Positions 17,491 to 26,139 of a stretch of DNA of 64,000 bases are shown here, piece after piece; the stretch's first letter is position 1, and each line of letters starts with the position of its first letter. The notes below the pieces were generated by a model that was not told the origin of the DNA, ran no database searches, and saw nothing but the letters and a program-made list of their open reading frames with translations. This DNA is from Mycobacterium fragae (GTDB taxonomy: Bacteria > Actinomycetota > Actinomycetes > Mycobacteriales > Mycobacteriaceae), in NCBI RefSeq assembly GCF_002102185.1, contig NZ_LQOW01000028.1, positions 186,001 through 250,000 of the forward strand, read 5' to 3'. The position numbers were made by a program, and so were the translations under genes.

Positions 17491-18231
17491 CTAGCCGCGC
17501 ACACGCCGCATCGTCATCGAGTGACGGAACCGGGAGGCGGGATGGGTGTTGATCGTCAGCTGGGCGACTTCGCCGTCCGACGTGGTGTAGGTGCGGTGCA
17601 CTTCCAGCGCCGGCGATCCCGCCTCGACGCTCAGTTCGCCGGCCAGCTCTTCCGAAATCAGCACCGCGGCGATCTCCTGGCGCACCTCGGTGATGCTCAA
17701 CCCGAAGAGGTCTTCGATCAGCGGGAAGATCGGGCCGGTATGGCGCTGCAGCAGCCGGCCCACCGCGGCGAAGGCCCGGTTGATGTAGTACTCCGTCCGG
17801 CAGACCGGGACGTCGGTGCCCTCAATCCGCCGGAAGCCACGGACGGCCAACCACTCTTCGCCACGGCTCAGCCCAGTCCGTGTGGCCAGGTCGTCATCGA
17901 TCAGCACCATCTTGGTGGACTCGATCGCGAACTGCGCACCGGTCGCGAAGGCCAGCAGGTCGTTGATCGAGACGACGTCCTGCATGTAGGAGTCCGAGGA
18001 CGGCCGCGGAACGACCAACGTGCCCGCCCGCGGCCGCGAGGCGACGAGGTTGTCGTCGCGCAGGCGTCGCAGCGCTTCGCGCACGGTGTAGCGGCTCACC
18101 GAAAACCGTTCGCACAGTTGGTGTTCGGTGGGCAGTTGCGAGCCCACCGGGTACACCCCGTCGACGATTTCTTTCCGGAGTGTGCGCGCGACCTGAAGAT
18201 AGCGGTGGTCGGCCGGTCGGGCGTCAGCCAT
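17491..18231 (-). CDS. GntR-family regulator, HutC subfamily (UTRA domain)
   Basis: The 246-aa protein has a GntR winged HTH at about residues 10-75 (IVDGVYPVGSQLPTEHQLCE, then FSVSRYTVREALRRL) and a UTRA effector domain (from about residue 95; LPTEH, TEYYINRAFA, PALEVHRTY). ATG 18231 is the start; the gene overlaps the end of the SMP-30-like gene by 8 bp. HutC-type regulators bind GTNTANAC-like sites, and two GTCCAGAC-containing sites occur in the divergent promoter at 19867 and 19963. It probably represses both arms of the locus until a pathway ligand appears. Confidence 0.88.
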   Translation of the reverse strand: MADARPADHRYLQVARTLRKEIVDGVYPVGSQLPTEHQLCERFSVSRYTVREALRRLRDDNLVASRPRAGTLVVPRPSSDSYMQDVVSINDLLAFATGAQFAIESTKMVLIDDDLATRTGLSRGEEWLAVRGFRRIEGTDVPVCRTEYYINRAFAAVGRLLQRHTGPIFPLIEDLFGLSITEVRQEIAAVLISEELAGELSVEAGSPALEVHRTYTTSDGEVAQLTINTHPASRFRHSMTMRRVRG

Positions 18232-19822
18232 GAGGATCTTCTCGCCGCAGCGCGAGCACACTGCCGTCCGCATCGGCGGAAACATAGATTGTCCCGTCGG
18301 GCCCTGCCGCGATGCCGGCGAACGGCCCTTGCGGTCCGGAGAACGGCGGCATTCCTTTGAGCGGTTTGGGCACCACCCCGGGCGGTGCGCCGACCGGCAG
18401 GTCGGCGGCAACAGTGCGCCGCGTTGCATTCTCCAAATCAAATGCGATCAACGCCTTGGCGTCGGCGTCGACGACATACAACTCCCGACCCCGCACCAAA
18501 ATGCCTTGCGGCCGCCGCAAATCGTCCAACACCGTTTGCGTGCCTGATCCGTTCAGCTTGACCACCCGGCCGCCTTCAGCTTCCGATACCAGGCAGGCAC
18601 CGTCGGGGGCGATCGCGACTCCGATCGGATCACGCAAGCCGGAAGCGAGCACCGCGACGTGGCCGGGCCTGACGGACAGCACCCGCCCGGTGCCGAGTTC
18701 GGCGACCACGGCGGCATCCCCTGCCAGCGCCACGCCGTAAAGCCGATCGAATCCGTCTGCGAGCACTTCGCTTTCGCTGGCGGTGGGACGGTAGCGCGAT
18801 ACCTGGCCGCCTGAGGTGGTCACGACGAACTCGCCCAGCCCGGCCGCAGCCACGCCGCGGATAAAACCCGGATAGCCGGGGCTGAACAGCATGCCCACTG
18901 TCCGCAACGTGCGATCGGGAAGCAAAACATAGAAGTAGGTGCCGTCGGCGACGTAGAGGTTGCCGTCGGCGCCTATCGCCAGATCCAGCGGCCAGTTCAG
19001 CCCGCCCGGCAACACCGTCCGCGTCTTGCCGATGTCGAGGATCTCGGTGATCTCGCCGGTGAAATTCGAGACGAACAGCCGATCGCCGACGAATGTCGAG
19101 TTGTCCAGCCCCGGATTCACGTCGGCGAGTACCGTCTGCTCCCCGGTACGCGGATCGATGCGCAACACTTGGCCGCTGTGCACCTGGGTCGACACAATCC
19201 GGCCCGCGGAATCGAATTTCACCGAGTCAGGAACGCCGAGCCCGGAAGCAACCCGCTGCGGCTCACCGCCGTCGAGGTCGATCCGCCAGATCTCGTTGGC
19301 CCCCATCACCGGGAAGTACAACAAGCCGTCGGGGCCCACCTCCATCGCATTGGGGGACGGCACGTTGTCCAGCAGCAGCCGTGGCGCGCCGCCGTTCAGG
19401 TCGAGTTCGAGAAGGCGGCCGCCCTCCCGGCATTCGCCGATGAACAGCCGGCCCCGGTGGACCGTGATGCCGTTGGCCGACGGGAGATCGTCGCGCAACA
19501 CCCGGGCGTGGCCGTCGGTGCCCAGTAGGCTCACCCGGCCGTCCATGACTTCGGTGGCGTAGAGGTTTCCGCGCGGGTCGAAGGCGACGTCGTCGGGCGC
19601 GATGATGTCACCGCCCTTTGCGCTGATGGTCTGCAGCTCGCCGGTCTCGACGTCCAGGGCGCTGATCTGGCTGCCGGTCACCTGCGCTATGTAGACCCGG
19701 CCGTCGGGACCGGTGCGCAGGCCGTTGGCGCCGAACAGCCGGCTCGGCGGCGTGAGCCGCTCCAGACGCCAGCCATCGGCGACGCTGGGCTCGGCGCTCG
19801 CCGAGAAGCGGCCTTGCTGCAT
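18224..19822 (-). CDS. SMP-30/gluconolactonase/LRE-like beta-propeller protein
   Basis: The 532-aa protein is built of repeated blades with the signature G(A)NGLRTGPDGRVYIAQ, DDVAFDPRGNLYATE, PNAMEVGPDGLLYFP, WPLDLAIGADGNLYVAD, IGVAIAPDGACLVSE and IAAGPDGTIYVS. It is about twice the length of a single six-bladed SMP-30 lactonase, so two propellers are likely. No clear signal peptide is present, suggesting the cytoplasm. It is the first gene of the leftward operon and directly upstream of the regulator. A lactonase acting on the Baeyer-Villiger product of the divergent operon is an attractive but unproven role. Confidence 0.75.
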   Translation of the reverse strand: MQQGRFSASAEPSVADGWRLERLTPPSRLFGANGLRTGPDGRVYIAQVTGSQISALDVETGELQTISAKGGDIIAPDDVAFDPRGNLYATEVMDGRVSLLGTDGHARVLRDDLPSANGITVHRGRLFIGECREGGRLLELDLNGGAPRLLLDNVPSPNAMEVGPDGLLYFPVMGANEIWRIDLDGGEPQRVASGLGVPDSVKFDSAGRIVSTQVHSGQVLRIDPRTGEQTVLADVNPGLDNSTFVGDRLFVSNFTGEITEILDIGKTRTVLPGGLNWPLDLAIGADGNLYVADGTYFYVLLPDRTLRTVGMLFSPGYPGFIRGVAAAGLGEFVVTTSGGQVSRYRPTASESEVLADGFDRLYGVALAGDAAVVAELGTGRVLSVRPGHVAVLASGLRDPIGVAIAPDGACLVSEAEGGRVVKLNGSGTQTVLDDLRRPQGILVRGRELYVVDADAKALIAFDLENATRRTVAADLPVGAPPGVVPKPLKGMPPFSGPQGPFAGIAAGPDGTIYVSADADGSVLALRREDPHG

Positions 19823-19866
19823 CCGATTACCTCCGCGATTCAGCCGGTCACGTTAGCAACCAAGCG

Positions 19867-19878
19867 TGGTCCAGACAA
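19867..19878. promoter_or_regulatory. putative HutC/GntR operator 1
   Basis: TGGTCCAGACAA shares the 10-mer GTCCAGACAA with the second site 96 bp away. The core GTCCAGAC fits the HutC-type GTN(T/C)ANAC pattern. It lies 45 bp before the SMP-30-like start, so it would control the leftward operon. Confidence 0.55.
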
Positions 19879-19926
19879 TAGGGAAAACCTCCCCGAAAAG
19901 CAGCCCTTGACGCCTAGCCATTTGCA

Positions 19927-19941
19927 GAGAATCATATTCTC
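19927..19941. promoter_or_regulatory. 15-bp palindrome in the divergent promoter
   Basis: GAGAAT-cat-ATTCTC is a perfect 6-3-6 inverted repeat, unrelated to the GTCCAGAC sites on either side. It lies about midway between them and may be a site for a second regulator or part of the core promoter region. Confidence 0.4.
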
Positions 19942-19962
19942 GATTATGCGCACCAGACTGTC

Positions 19963-19974
19963 TTGTCCAGACAA
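19963..19974. promoter_or_regulatory. putative HutC/GntR operator 2
   Basis: TTGTCCAGACAA is a near-palindrome (TTGTC-CA-GACAA) ending two bases before the ATG at 19977. It would block transcription start or translation of the rightward operon when bound. Its closeness to the ATG and the lack of a Shine-Dalgarno sequence suggest a leaderless transcript. Confidence 0.6.
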
Positions 19975-19976
19975 AT

Positions 19977-20831
19977 ATGACCGGTGATAACTTGCTGAGC
20001 CTCCACGGCCGGGTGGTGGTGGTGGCCGGGGCCGGGGGCGGCGGCATCGGCACGACCGTGACGCGGATGGTCGCCGAGGCGGGCGCGACGGCGATTGCGG
20101 TTAGCCGGTGCCAGGACAACCTCGACCGTCATATCGGGCCGCTGATCGCCGACGGACTGTCGGTGGTCCCGGTGGCCGCCGACGTCGCCACCGATGACGG
20201 CGTGGCAGCCGCCCTGGACGGCGCCCGGCACGCGGACGGCGAGCTGCACGGCCTGGTGAACATCGCCGGCGGCGCCGCACCGTCGACCTGGATGCCGTCG
20301 ACCCGGGTCACCCGCACCGACTGGCGCGAGCTGTTCACCCACAACTTGGAAACCGCGTTTTTCATGAGCCAGGCCATGGCCGCCGAGTTGAAGGCGCGAA
20401 AACGTGCGGGGGCAATCGTTTCACTGTCCTCGATCAGCGGCATGAACACCGCGCCGTTTCACATCGCCTACGGCACGGCCAAGGCCGCGGTCGTGGCGAT
20501 GACCCGAACGATGGCCGTTGAATTGGCGCTGGACGGCATCCGGGTCAACGCCGTCGCTCCCGGAATCACCGAGACGCCGGCTTCGCAGACGTACGTCGAC
20601 GAGGATCTCGAGCGTGACCGGCTCGCCATCGCGATGGGACGCCGCGGACGTCCCGAGGAGATCGCCGGCGCCATCCTGTTCTTGCTGTCGGACCTGTCCA
20701 GCTATATCACCGGCCAAACACTCCTGGTGGACGGTGGCCTCGACCTCAAGTGGACGCATCTGGACGCCGACAACACTTCACTGTTTCTCAAGGATGACTC
20801 CTTCCGAGCGGCGCTAAGGAGCATGAAATGA
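19977..20831 (+). CDS. short-chain dehydrogenase/reductase
   Basis: The 284-aa SDR has the glycine-rich motif AGAGGGGIG, a loop NIAGG in place of NNAG, catalytic Ser in LSSISGM, YGTAKAA and a C-terminal GQTLLVDGG. It extends about 30 residues beyond the usual end (KWTHLDADNTSLFLKDDSF). ATG 19977 has no ribosome site and directly follows an operator, so leaderless translation is likely; TTG 19992 is an alternative. It is the first gene of the rightward operon and overlaps the Rieske gene by 4 bp. Confidence 0.86.
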   Translation: MTGDNLLSLHGRVVVVAGAGGGGIGTTVTRMVAEAGATAIAVSRCQDNLDRHIGPLIADGLSVVPVAADVATDDGVAAALDGARHADGELHGLVNIAGGAAPSTWMPSTRVTRTDWRELFTHNLETAFFMSQAMAAELKARKRAGAIVSLSSISGMNTAPFHIAYGTAKAAVVAMTRTMAVELALDGIRVNAVAPGITETPASQTYVDEDLERDRLAIAMGRRGRPEEIAGAILFLLSDLSSYITGQTLLVDGGLDLKWTHLDADNTSLFLKDDSFRAALRSMK

Positions 20832-22198
20832 CCGACCTTTCGGAGCTTTCCGAGCTTTCCGAGCCGGTGACAATCGGTGTCGAGGCGTATCTCTCCGAGG
20901 CGTATGCCCGCGCCGAGCGTGACAAGCTGTGGCGAAAGGTATGGCAACAGGTCGGGCGGGTGGAAGACCTGCCGAAGATCGGCAGCTACCTCACCTACGA
21001 CATCCTCGACGACTCGATTGTGGTGGTGCGAAACGGTCCGGACACGCTGAAGGCTCACCACAACGTCTGCATGCACCGCGGCCGCCGGCTGGTCGACATC
21101 CCGGAGCGCACGAAAAGCGCCTGCGGACACAAGAAATCGTTCGTGTGCGGATTTCACGGGTGGACATACGACCTGGACGGTCGCTGCACCCACATTCCCG
21201 AGCAGCAGGACTGGCAGGACGCGCTGACGGCCGAGAACACCCACCTGGCCGGCGTCAACGTCGACACCTGGGGCGGCTGGGTCTGGATCAACATGGATCC
21301 GAACTGCGGGCCGCTGCGGGACTATCTCGAGCCCGCCGCCACCATGCTCGATCCGTTCGGCCTGCAGAACATGCGTTGCAAATGGCGCAGATGGCTGCAT
21401 TTCCAATGCAATTGGAAGGTTGCGATGGAGGCTTTCAATGAGACCTACCACGTCGCCACCACCCACCCGCAGTTCAACAAGTTCAGCAGCTTCCGCGGCT
21501 GGGCCAAGGCACAAGGAAAACACAGCAACATCGGTTACGACGCGCCGAAGGATCTGGAGGAGACGAAGTCCAAGATCCGGCTCGGCGGTGGCACCGACCC
21601 GCGCGTCTCGACCGCGCAGATGCAGGTCTACACGCTGGAGGAGACCAACGCCACCACAACGAAGACACTGGTGGACGCGGCACGGCGGCTGGTCGACGAA
21701 CTGCCGGAAGACACTCCCGCCGACCAGGTGCTCGACCATTGGCTGTCCGCTGCGCGGCGTGACGACGCTGCCCGCGGCGTGATTTGGCCGAGCATCGATC
21801 CCGAGCATCTGGCCAAAAGCGGTACCGCCTGGCAGATCTTCCCGAACTTCCAGATCGGGCAGGGTCTGACGACCGCGCTCTGTTACAGCGCCCGGCCCAA
21901 CGGCTACGACCCCAACAGCTGCATATTTGAAGCGTCGTGCTACGAGCTCTACCCCGAAGGTGAAGAGCCGCACACCGAATGGGTGTACGCACCACCCGAT
22001 GACCCCGGTTGGCGCACGGTGTTCCCGCAGGACTTCTCCAACATGGCCGCGGTACAGCAGGGAATGAAATCCGTTGGCTTCAAAGGCACCAAACCCAACC
22101 CGTACATGGAGCGCAGCACCGCCAACCTGCACCGCAACCTGGCCGCGTACATGGGCACCGGCGCACCGCGTGAGCTCTCCAAGGAGAACGGTCGATGA
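20828..22198 (+). CDS. Rieske non-haem iron aromatic/aliphatic oxygenase, alpha subunit
   Basis: The 456-aa protein has Rieske [2Fe-2S] ligands C81/H83 (CMHRGRR) and C107/H110 (CGFHGW), then mononuclear iron ligands in the NETYHVATTH segment (H208 and H213). This is the layout of ring-hydroxylating oxygenase alpha subunits. The N-terminus has a short SEL-SEL-SE repeat from a tandem 9-bp repeat. No beta subunit, ferredoxin or reductase gene lies next to it, so it must use an electron chain encoded elsewhere and is probably a homotrimer. It overlaps its neighbours by 4 bp on both sides and is followed by a Baeyer-Villiger-type enzyme, suggesting an alicyclic or ketone substrate. Confidence 0.9.
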   Translation: MTDLSELSELSEPVTIGVEAYLSEAYARAERDKLWRKVWQQVGRVEDLPKIGSYLTYDILDDSIVVVRNGPDTLKAHHNVCMHRGRRLVDIPERTKSACGHKKSFVCGFHGWTYDLDGRCTHIPEQQDWQDALTAENTHLAGVNVDTWGGWVWINMDPNCGPLRDYLEPAATMLDPFGLQNMRCKWRRWLHFQCNWKVAMEAFNETYHVATTHPQFNKFSSFRGWAKAQGKHSNIGYDAPKDLEETKSKIRLGGGTDPRVSTAQMQVYTLEETNATTTKTLVDAARRLVDELPEDTPADQVLDHWLSAARRDDAARGVIWPSIDPEHLAKSGTAWQIFPNFQIGQGLTTALCYSARPNGYDPNSCIFEASCYELYPEGEEPHTEWVYAPPDDPGWRTVFPQDFSNMAAVQQGMKSVGFKGTKPNPYMERSTANLHRNLAAYMGTGAPRELSKENGR

Positions 22199-24036
22199 CC
22201 GAATGTGAACAACCGACGCAGACGCCCGACGACATCGACATCGATGCACTGCGCGAAAAGTACATATTCGAACGCGAGAAGCGCCTGCGTCCCGAGGGCT
22301 CGAAGCAGTACTTGGAACTCACGGACGACTTCGCGGAATTCGCCGAGGTCGATCCCCACACGCCGGTGACGCCGCGCACCCCGATTTCAGAAGACATCGA
22401 GGTGGCGGTGCTCGGCGGCGGCATCACCGGGCTGCTGGCCGGCGCGTACCTCAAGAATGCAGGCGTCGACGACGTACACATCATCGAGATGGGCGGGGAC
22501 TTCGGCGGGGTCTGGTACTGGAACCGCTTTCCGGGAATCCAGTGCGACAACGACTCTTACTGCTACATACCGATGCTGGAAGAACTCGATTACATGCCGT
22601 CGAAGAAGTTCGCCGACGGCCCCGAGATCTATGAGCACTGCCGGCGCATCGCAAAGCATTTCGGGCTCTACGACGGCGCGATCCTCTCCACCCAGGTTCG
22701 CGCGCTGCGGTGGGATGAGACCGTCAAGCGCTGGCGGTTGAGCACCAATCGCGGTGACGACATTCGTGCCCGGTTCGTGGTGATGGCACAGGGCTCGTTC
22801 AACCGGCCGAAGCTGCCCGGAATCCCCGGGATCAAGGACTTCAAAGGACACATGTTCCATTCCGCCCGCTGGGATTACGACTACACGGGTGGGGATTCGG
22901 GCGGCGGACTCCACAAGCTGCATGACAAGCGTGTCGCGCTTGTCGGTACCGGAGCGACCGGCGTGCAGCTGGTTCCGCACCTGGGCCGAGACGCCAAGCA
23001 CCTCTACGTCTTTCAGCGGACCCCCTCATCGGTGGACGTGCGAGGCAACGAGCCGACCGACCCGCAGTGGACCGCTTCCCTGCGGCCCGGCTGGCAGGAG
23101 GAACGCAAGCGCAACTTTCACCGCTGGTCGCCCTTGGGCGACGGGGTGGTGTTCGACGAGCCCGATCTGGTCTGCGATTTCTGGACTGAGCTGGGGCGCA
23201 ACCTGACCGCGCGGGTCGCGGCCGCGGACGATCCCGCATCACTGACCATCGAGCAGATCATGGCGATCCGCGAAGAAGAGGACTACAAGGTGATGGAGCG
23301 GCTGCGGCGCCGCGTCGAGGAGCTTGTCGAGGACCCAGCGACCGCGGAAGCGCTCAAACCGTACTACCGGTTCATGTGCAAGCGACCCTGCAGCAACGAC
23401 GAATACCTGCCGACGTTCAATCGCCCGAACGTCACGCTAGTCGACGTGTCGGAATCCAAAGGCGTGGAACGGCTCACGGAGAACGGGATCATTGCCAACG
23501 GCATTGAGTATGAAGTCGACTGCGTCATCTTCGCCAGCGGTTTCGAGATCACCACTGATATCAGCCGTCGGTACGCGGTCGACGTGATCGAAGGCCGCGA
23601 CGGCGTGTCGCTCTTCGATCACTGGCGCGACAGCTACAAGTCACTCCACGGGATGACCAGCCGGGGCTTCCCCAACCAGTTCTTCACCGGCTTCATCCAG
23701 GGCGGCGTGGCAGGCAACACCACCGCGATGCTCGAGCAGCAAGCCGAACACATCGCCTACATCATCTCCGAAGCAATAGCGCGCCGCGCGACGACCGTGG
23801 AGCCCAGCCAGGAAGCTCAAGACAACTGGGTCAGGACAATCGGTGAACTCGCGTTCGACAACTCGCAACTACTGGCTTGCACCCCCGGCTATTACAACAA
23901 CGAGGGCGGCGGCGGCGGAGAAGGCTTCCGTTCGGCACTCGGCGAGCCATACGGTCCCGGGTTCTACGTCTTTGACGACCTGCTGAAGGAATGGCGCGCC
24001 AAGGGCGACCTCGACGGCCTCGAGCTCGGAACCTGA
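22195..24036 (+). CDS. Baeyer-Villiger-type flavin monooxygenase
   Basis: The 613-aa flavoprotein has the FAD-binding GGGITG at residues 74-79, the Baeyer-Villiger fingerprint FxGxxxHxxxW in FKGHMFHSARWD (from residue 216) and the NADPH-binding GTGATG at about 251-256. A roughly 70-residue N-terminal extension precedes the FAD domain, as in type I enzymes of the cyclododecanone/steroid monooxygenase branch. It should insert oxygen next to a ketone to form an ester or lactone. The ketone may come from the SDR acting on the Rieske product. Confidence 0.9.
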   Translation: MTECEQPTQTPDDIDIDALREKYIFEREKRLRPEGSKQYLELTDDFAEFAEVDPHTPVTPRTPISEDIEVAVLGGGITGLLAGAYLKNAGVDDVHIIEMGGDFGGVWYWNRFPGIQCDNDSYCYIPMLEELDYMPSKKFADGPEIYEHCRRIAKHFGLYDGAILSTQVRALRWDETVKRWRLSTNRGDDIRARFVVMAQGSFNRPKLPGIPGIKDFKGHMFHSARWDYDYTGGDSGGGLHKLHDKRVALVGTGATGVQLVPHLGRDAKHLYVFQRTPSSVDVRGNEPTDPQWTASLRPGWQEERKRNFHRWSPLGDGVVFDEPDLVCDFWTELGRNLTARVAAADDPASLTIEQIMAIREEEDYKVMERLRRRVEELVEDPATAEALKPYYRFMCKRPCSNDEYLPTFNRPNVTLVDVSESKGVERLTENGIIANGIEYEVDCVIFASGFEITTDISRRYAVDVIEGRDGVSLFDHWRDSYKSLHGMTSRGFPNQFFTGFIQGGVAGNTTAMLEQQAEHIAYIISEAIARRATTVEPSQEAQDNWVRTIGELAFDNSQLLACTPGYYNNEGGGGGEGFRSALGEPYGPGFYVFDDLLKEWRAKGDLDGLELGT

Positions 24037-24966
24037 ATGCCTGAACTGAGGTTCGATGATCGCGTCGCCGTCGTGACCGGCGCCGGCAGGGGCCTGGGCC
24101 GCGCCTACGCGCTGCTGCTCGCCGCCAGGGGGGCGAAGGTCGTCGTCAACGATCCCGGTGGCGGCCTCACCGGCGACGGCGTCGACCCTGACCCCGCGGC
24201 ACAAGTGGTCCACGAGATCACCGCGGCCGGCGGTGAAGCCGTCGCATGTACCGAATCGGTGGCGACTGCCGCGGGCGGCAGGGCGATCATCGACTCGGCG
24301 CTCGACCACTACGGCCGGATCGACGTCCTGATCCACAACGCCGGCACCGTGCGGCGCGGCTCGCTCAAGGAGATGAGCTACGAGGACTTCGATGCGGTCG
24401 TGGATGTGCACCTCCGCGGCGCCTTCCATGTTGTGCGCCCTGCGTTTCCGCTGATGTGTCAGGCCCGTTACGGCCGCATCGTGCTGACCTCGTCGATCGG
24501 TGGGCTGTATGGAAACCACGGCGTCGCAAACTATGCCGCTGCCAAGGCGGGCGTGATCGGGCTGTCCAATGTCGTGGCGCTCGAGGGCGCGGCCGACGAC
24601 GTGAAATGCAACACCATTGTCCCGGCCGCCGAGACGAGAATGGCTGAGGGCATCGACACGTCGGCCTACCCGCCCTGGGGGCCCGAGTTGGTCGCACCGG
24701 TGGTCGGCTGGCTCTCACACGAATCCTGTTCAATCACCGGCGAGATGCTGACCGCCATCGCCGGGCGGGTGGCCAGAGTCGCCGTCGCCGAGGCGCCCGG
24801 CGTGTACCGCCCTTCGTGGTCGATCGAGGACGTCGGCGCACAATTGGACGCCGTCCGTAATATGGGCTCCCCGTCGATCTTTCCGGTCGTTCCCGACGGT
24901 CACGCCGAGCACATCCGCTACAGCTTCGAGGTGGCACGACGCACCCAGGCGGCCAGCCATGGATAG
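24037..24966 (+). CDS. SDR related to multifunctional-enzyme 2 dehydrogenases
   Basis: The 309-aa protein has TGAGRGLG, the insert VVNDPGGGLTGDG typical of peroxisomal MFE-2/HSD17B4-like dehydrogenases, HNAGT, a Ser in LTSSIGG and YAAAKAG. It is likely to be a 3-hydroxyacyl-CoA dehydrogenase or related alcohol dehydrogenase. The C-terminal 60 residues (YRPSWSIEDVGAQLDAVRN) go beyond a simple SDR. Its start is adjacent to the monooxygenase stop, and its end overlaps the CoA-transferase by 8 bp. Confidence 0.86.
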   Translation: MPELRFDDRVAVVTGAGRGLGRAYALLLAARGAKVVVNDPGGGLTGDGVDPDPAAQVVHEITAAGGEAVACTESVATAAGGRAIIDSALDHYGRIDVLIHNAGTVRRGSLKEMSYEDFDAVVDVHLRGAFHVVRPAFPLMCQARYGRIVLTSSIGGLYGNHGVANYAAAKAGVIGLSNVVALEGAADDVKCNTIVPAAETRMAEGIDTSAYPPWGPELVAPVVGWLSHESCSITGEMLTAIAGRVARVAVAEAPGVYRPSWSIEDVGAQLDAVRNMGSPSIFPVVPDGHAEHIRYSFEVARRTQAASHG

Positions 24967-26137
24967 CCAGAGCAACGGGAAGGGCCCGCTGGCAGGTGTA
25001 CGCGTGGTCGATCTGACCGCGATGGTGATGGGGTCGTACTGCACCCAGATCATGGCCGACATGGGTGCGGAGGTCATCAAGGTCGAGTCACCCGATGGGG
25101 ACAACACCCGCTACATCTCGGTCGGGCCCGCGCCGGGCATGGGCGGTGTGTTCGTCAATGTCAACCGCGGCAAGCGCAGCGTGGTACTGGACCTGCGGTC
25201 AGAACCCGGCAAAACCGCCTTGCGCGCGCTCATCGAAAAAGCCGACGTCTTCATCCACTCGATGCGAGCCAAGGCGATCGCGCGGCTCGGATTCAGCTAC
25301 GACGAGGTCGCCGGCATCAACCCGGCGATCGTCTACACGAATTGCTACGGATACGGCCGGCGCGGACCGGACCGGGATCTGCCCGCCTACGACGACACGA
25401 TCCAGGCGGAATGCGGGCTACCGGCGATCCAGGAACAGCTGACCGGTGAAGCCACCTTCGTCGGAACCATCATGGCCGACAAGGTCGCCGGGCTGACGGC
25501 GCTGTACGCCACGATGATGGCGTTGTTCCACCGCCAGCGCACCGGCGATGGGCAAGAGGTGGAGGTCAGCATGTTCGAGGCGATGGCGTCGTTCATGCTC
25601 GTCGAGCATGCCAACGGCGCCATGTTCGACCCTCCCCTCGGCCCGGCGGTCTATCCCCGCGCGGTGGCACCCAACCGCCGGCCTTATCGCACCAGTGACG
25701 GCTACATCGCCGCGCTGATCTACAACGACAAGCAATGGTCGGCCTTCATCGACGCCGTGCGACCGCCCTGGGCCGGCGATCTGTACGCCACGCTCGAGCG
25801 TCGCGCGCGCCAGATCGACAAGGTGTACGCCTTGCTAGCGGAAACGTTTAAGGAGCGGACGACCGAGGAATGGCTGACGCTTTTCCGCGAGCTCGAAATA
25901 CCCGCCGCGCCGCTTCGCACACCCGACGCGCTGTTCGACAATCCGCACCTGAACGCGGTGGGCTTCTTCGAAACTGTGGACACCCCCCGTGGCCCTGTGC
26001 GATTTCCCGGTGTGCCGACGTGGTTTTCGCGGACCCCGGGCCGTGTCGCCGGACCCGCCCCGGAGTTGGGCGCCGACACGGCCGACGTCCTCGACGAGAT
26101 CAGCGCGAGCGCTCGCGCCCCAGAAAAGGAGTACTGA
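24959..26137 (+). CDS. family III CoA-transferase (CaiB/BaiF-like)
   Basis: The 392-aa protein has the family III start GVRVVDLTAMVMGSYCTQIMAD, MGAEVIKVE, and the probable catalytic Asp145 in PAYDDTIQAECG. The family moves CoA between carboxylic acids through an aspartyl-CoA thioester. Its position directly before a ThDP enzyme recalls formyl-CoA transferase/oxalyl-CoA decarboxylase pairs, so it probably makes the CoA thioester used by the ThDP enzyme. Confidence 0.9.
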   Translation: MDSQSNGKGPLAGVRVVDLTAMVMGSYCTQIMADMGAEVIKVESPDGDNTRYISVGPAPGMGGVFVNVNRGKRSVVLDLRSEPGKTALRALIEKADVFIHSMRAKAIARLGFSYDEVAGINPAIVYTNCYGYGRRGPDRDLPAYDDTIQAECGLPAIQEQLTGEATFVGTIMADKVAGLTALYATMMALFHRQRTGDGQEVEVSMFEAMASFMLVEHANGAMFDPPLGPAVYPRAVAPNRRPYRTSDGYIAALIYNDKQWSAFIDAVRPPWAGDLYATLERRARQIDKVYALLAETFKERTTEEWLTLFRELEIPAAPLRTPDALFDNPHLNAVGFFETVDTPRGPVRFPGVPTWFSRTPGRVAGPAPELGADTADVLDEISASARAPEKEY

Positions 26138-26139
26138 CC

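Noticed and set aside
20836..20866. Tandem 9-bp repeats at the start of the Rieske gene
   Set aside because: They encode SEL-SEL-SE within the reading frame and look like simple slippage in a flexible N-terminus, with no regulatory meaning visible.
20702..22249. Long open reading frame (515 codons) on the reverse strand opposite the Rieske oxygenase
   Set aside because: The forward frame has complete Rieske and iron-binding motifs and 4-bp couplings to neighbours; the reverse frame is His/Val/Arg-rich without any domain and is a GC-bias shadow.
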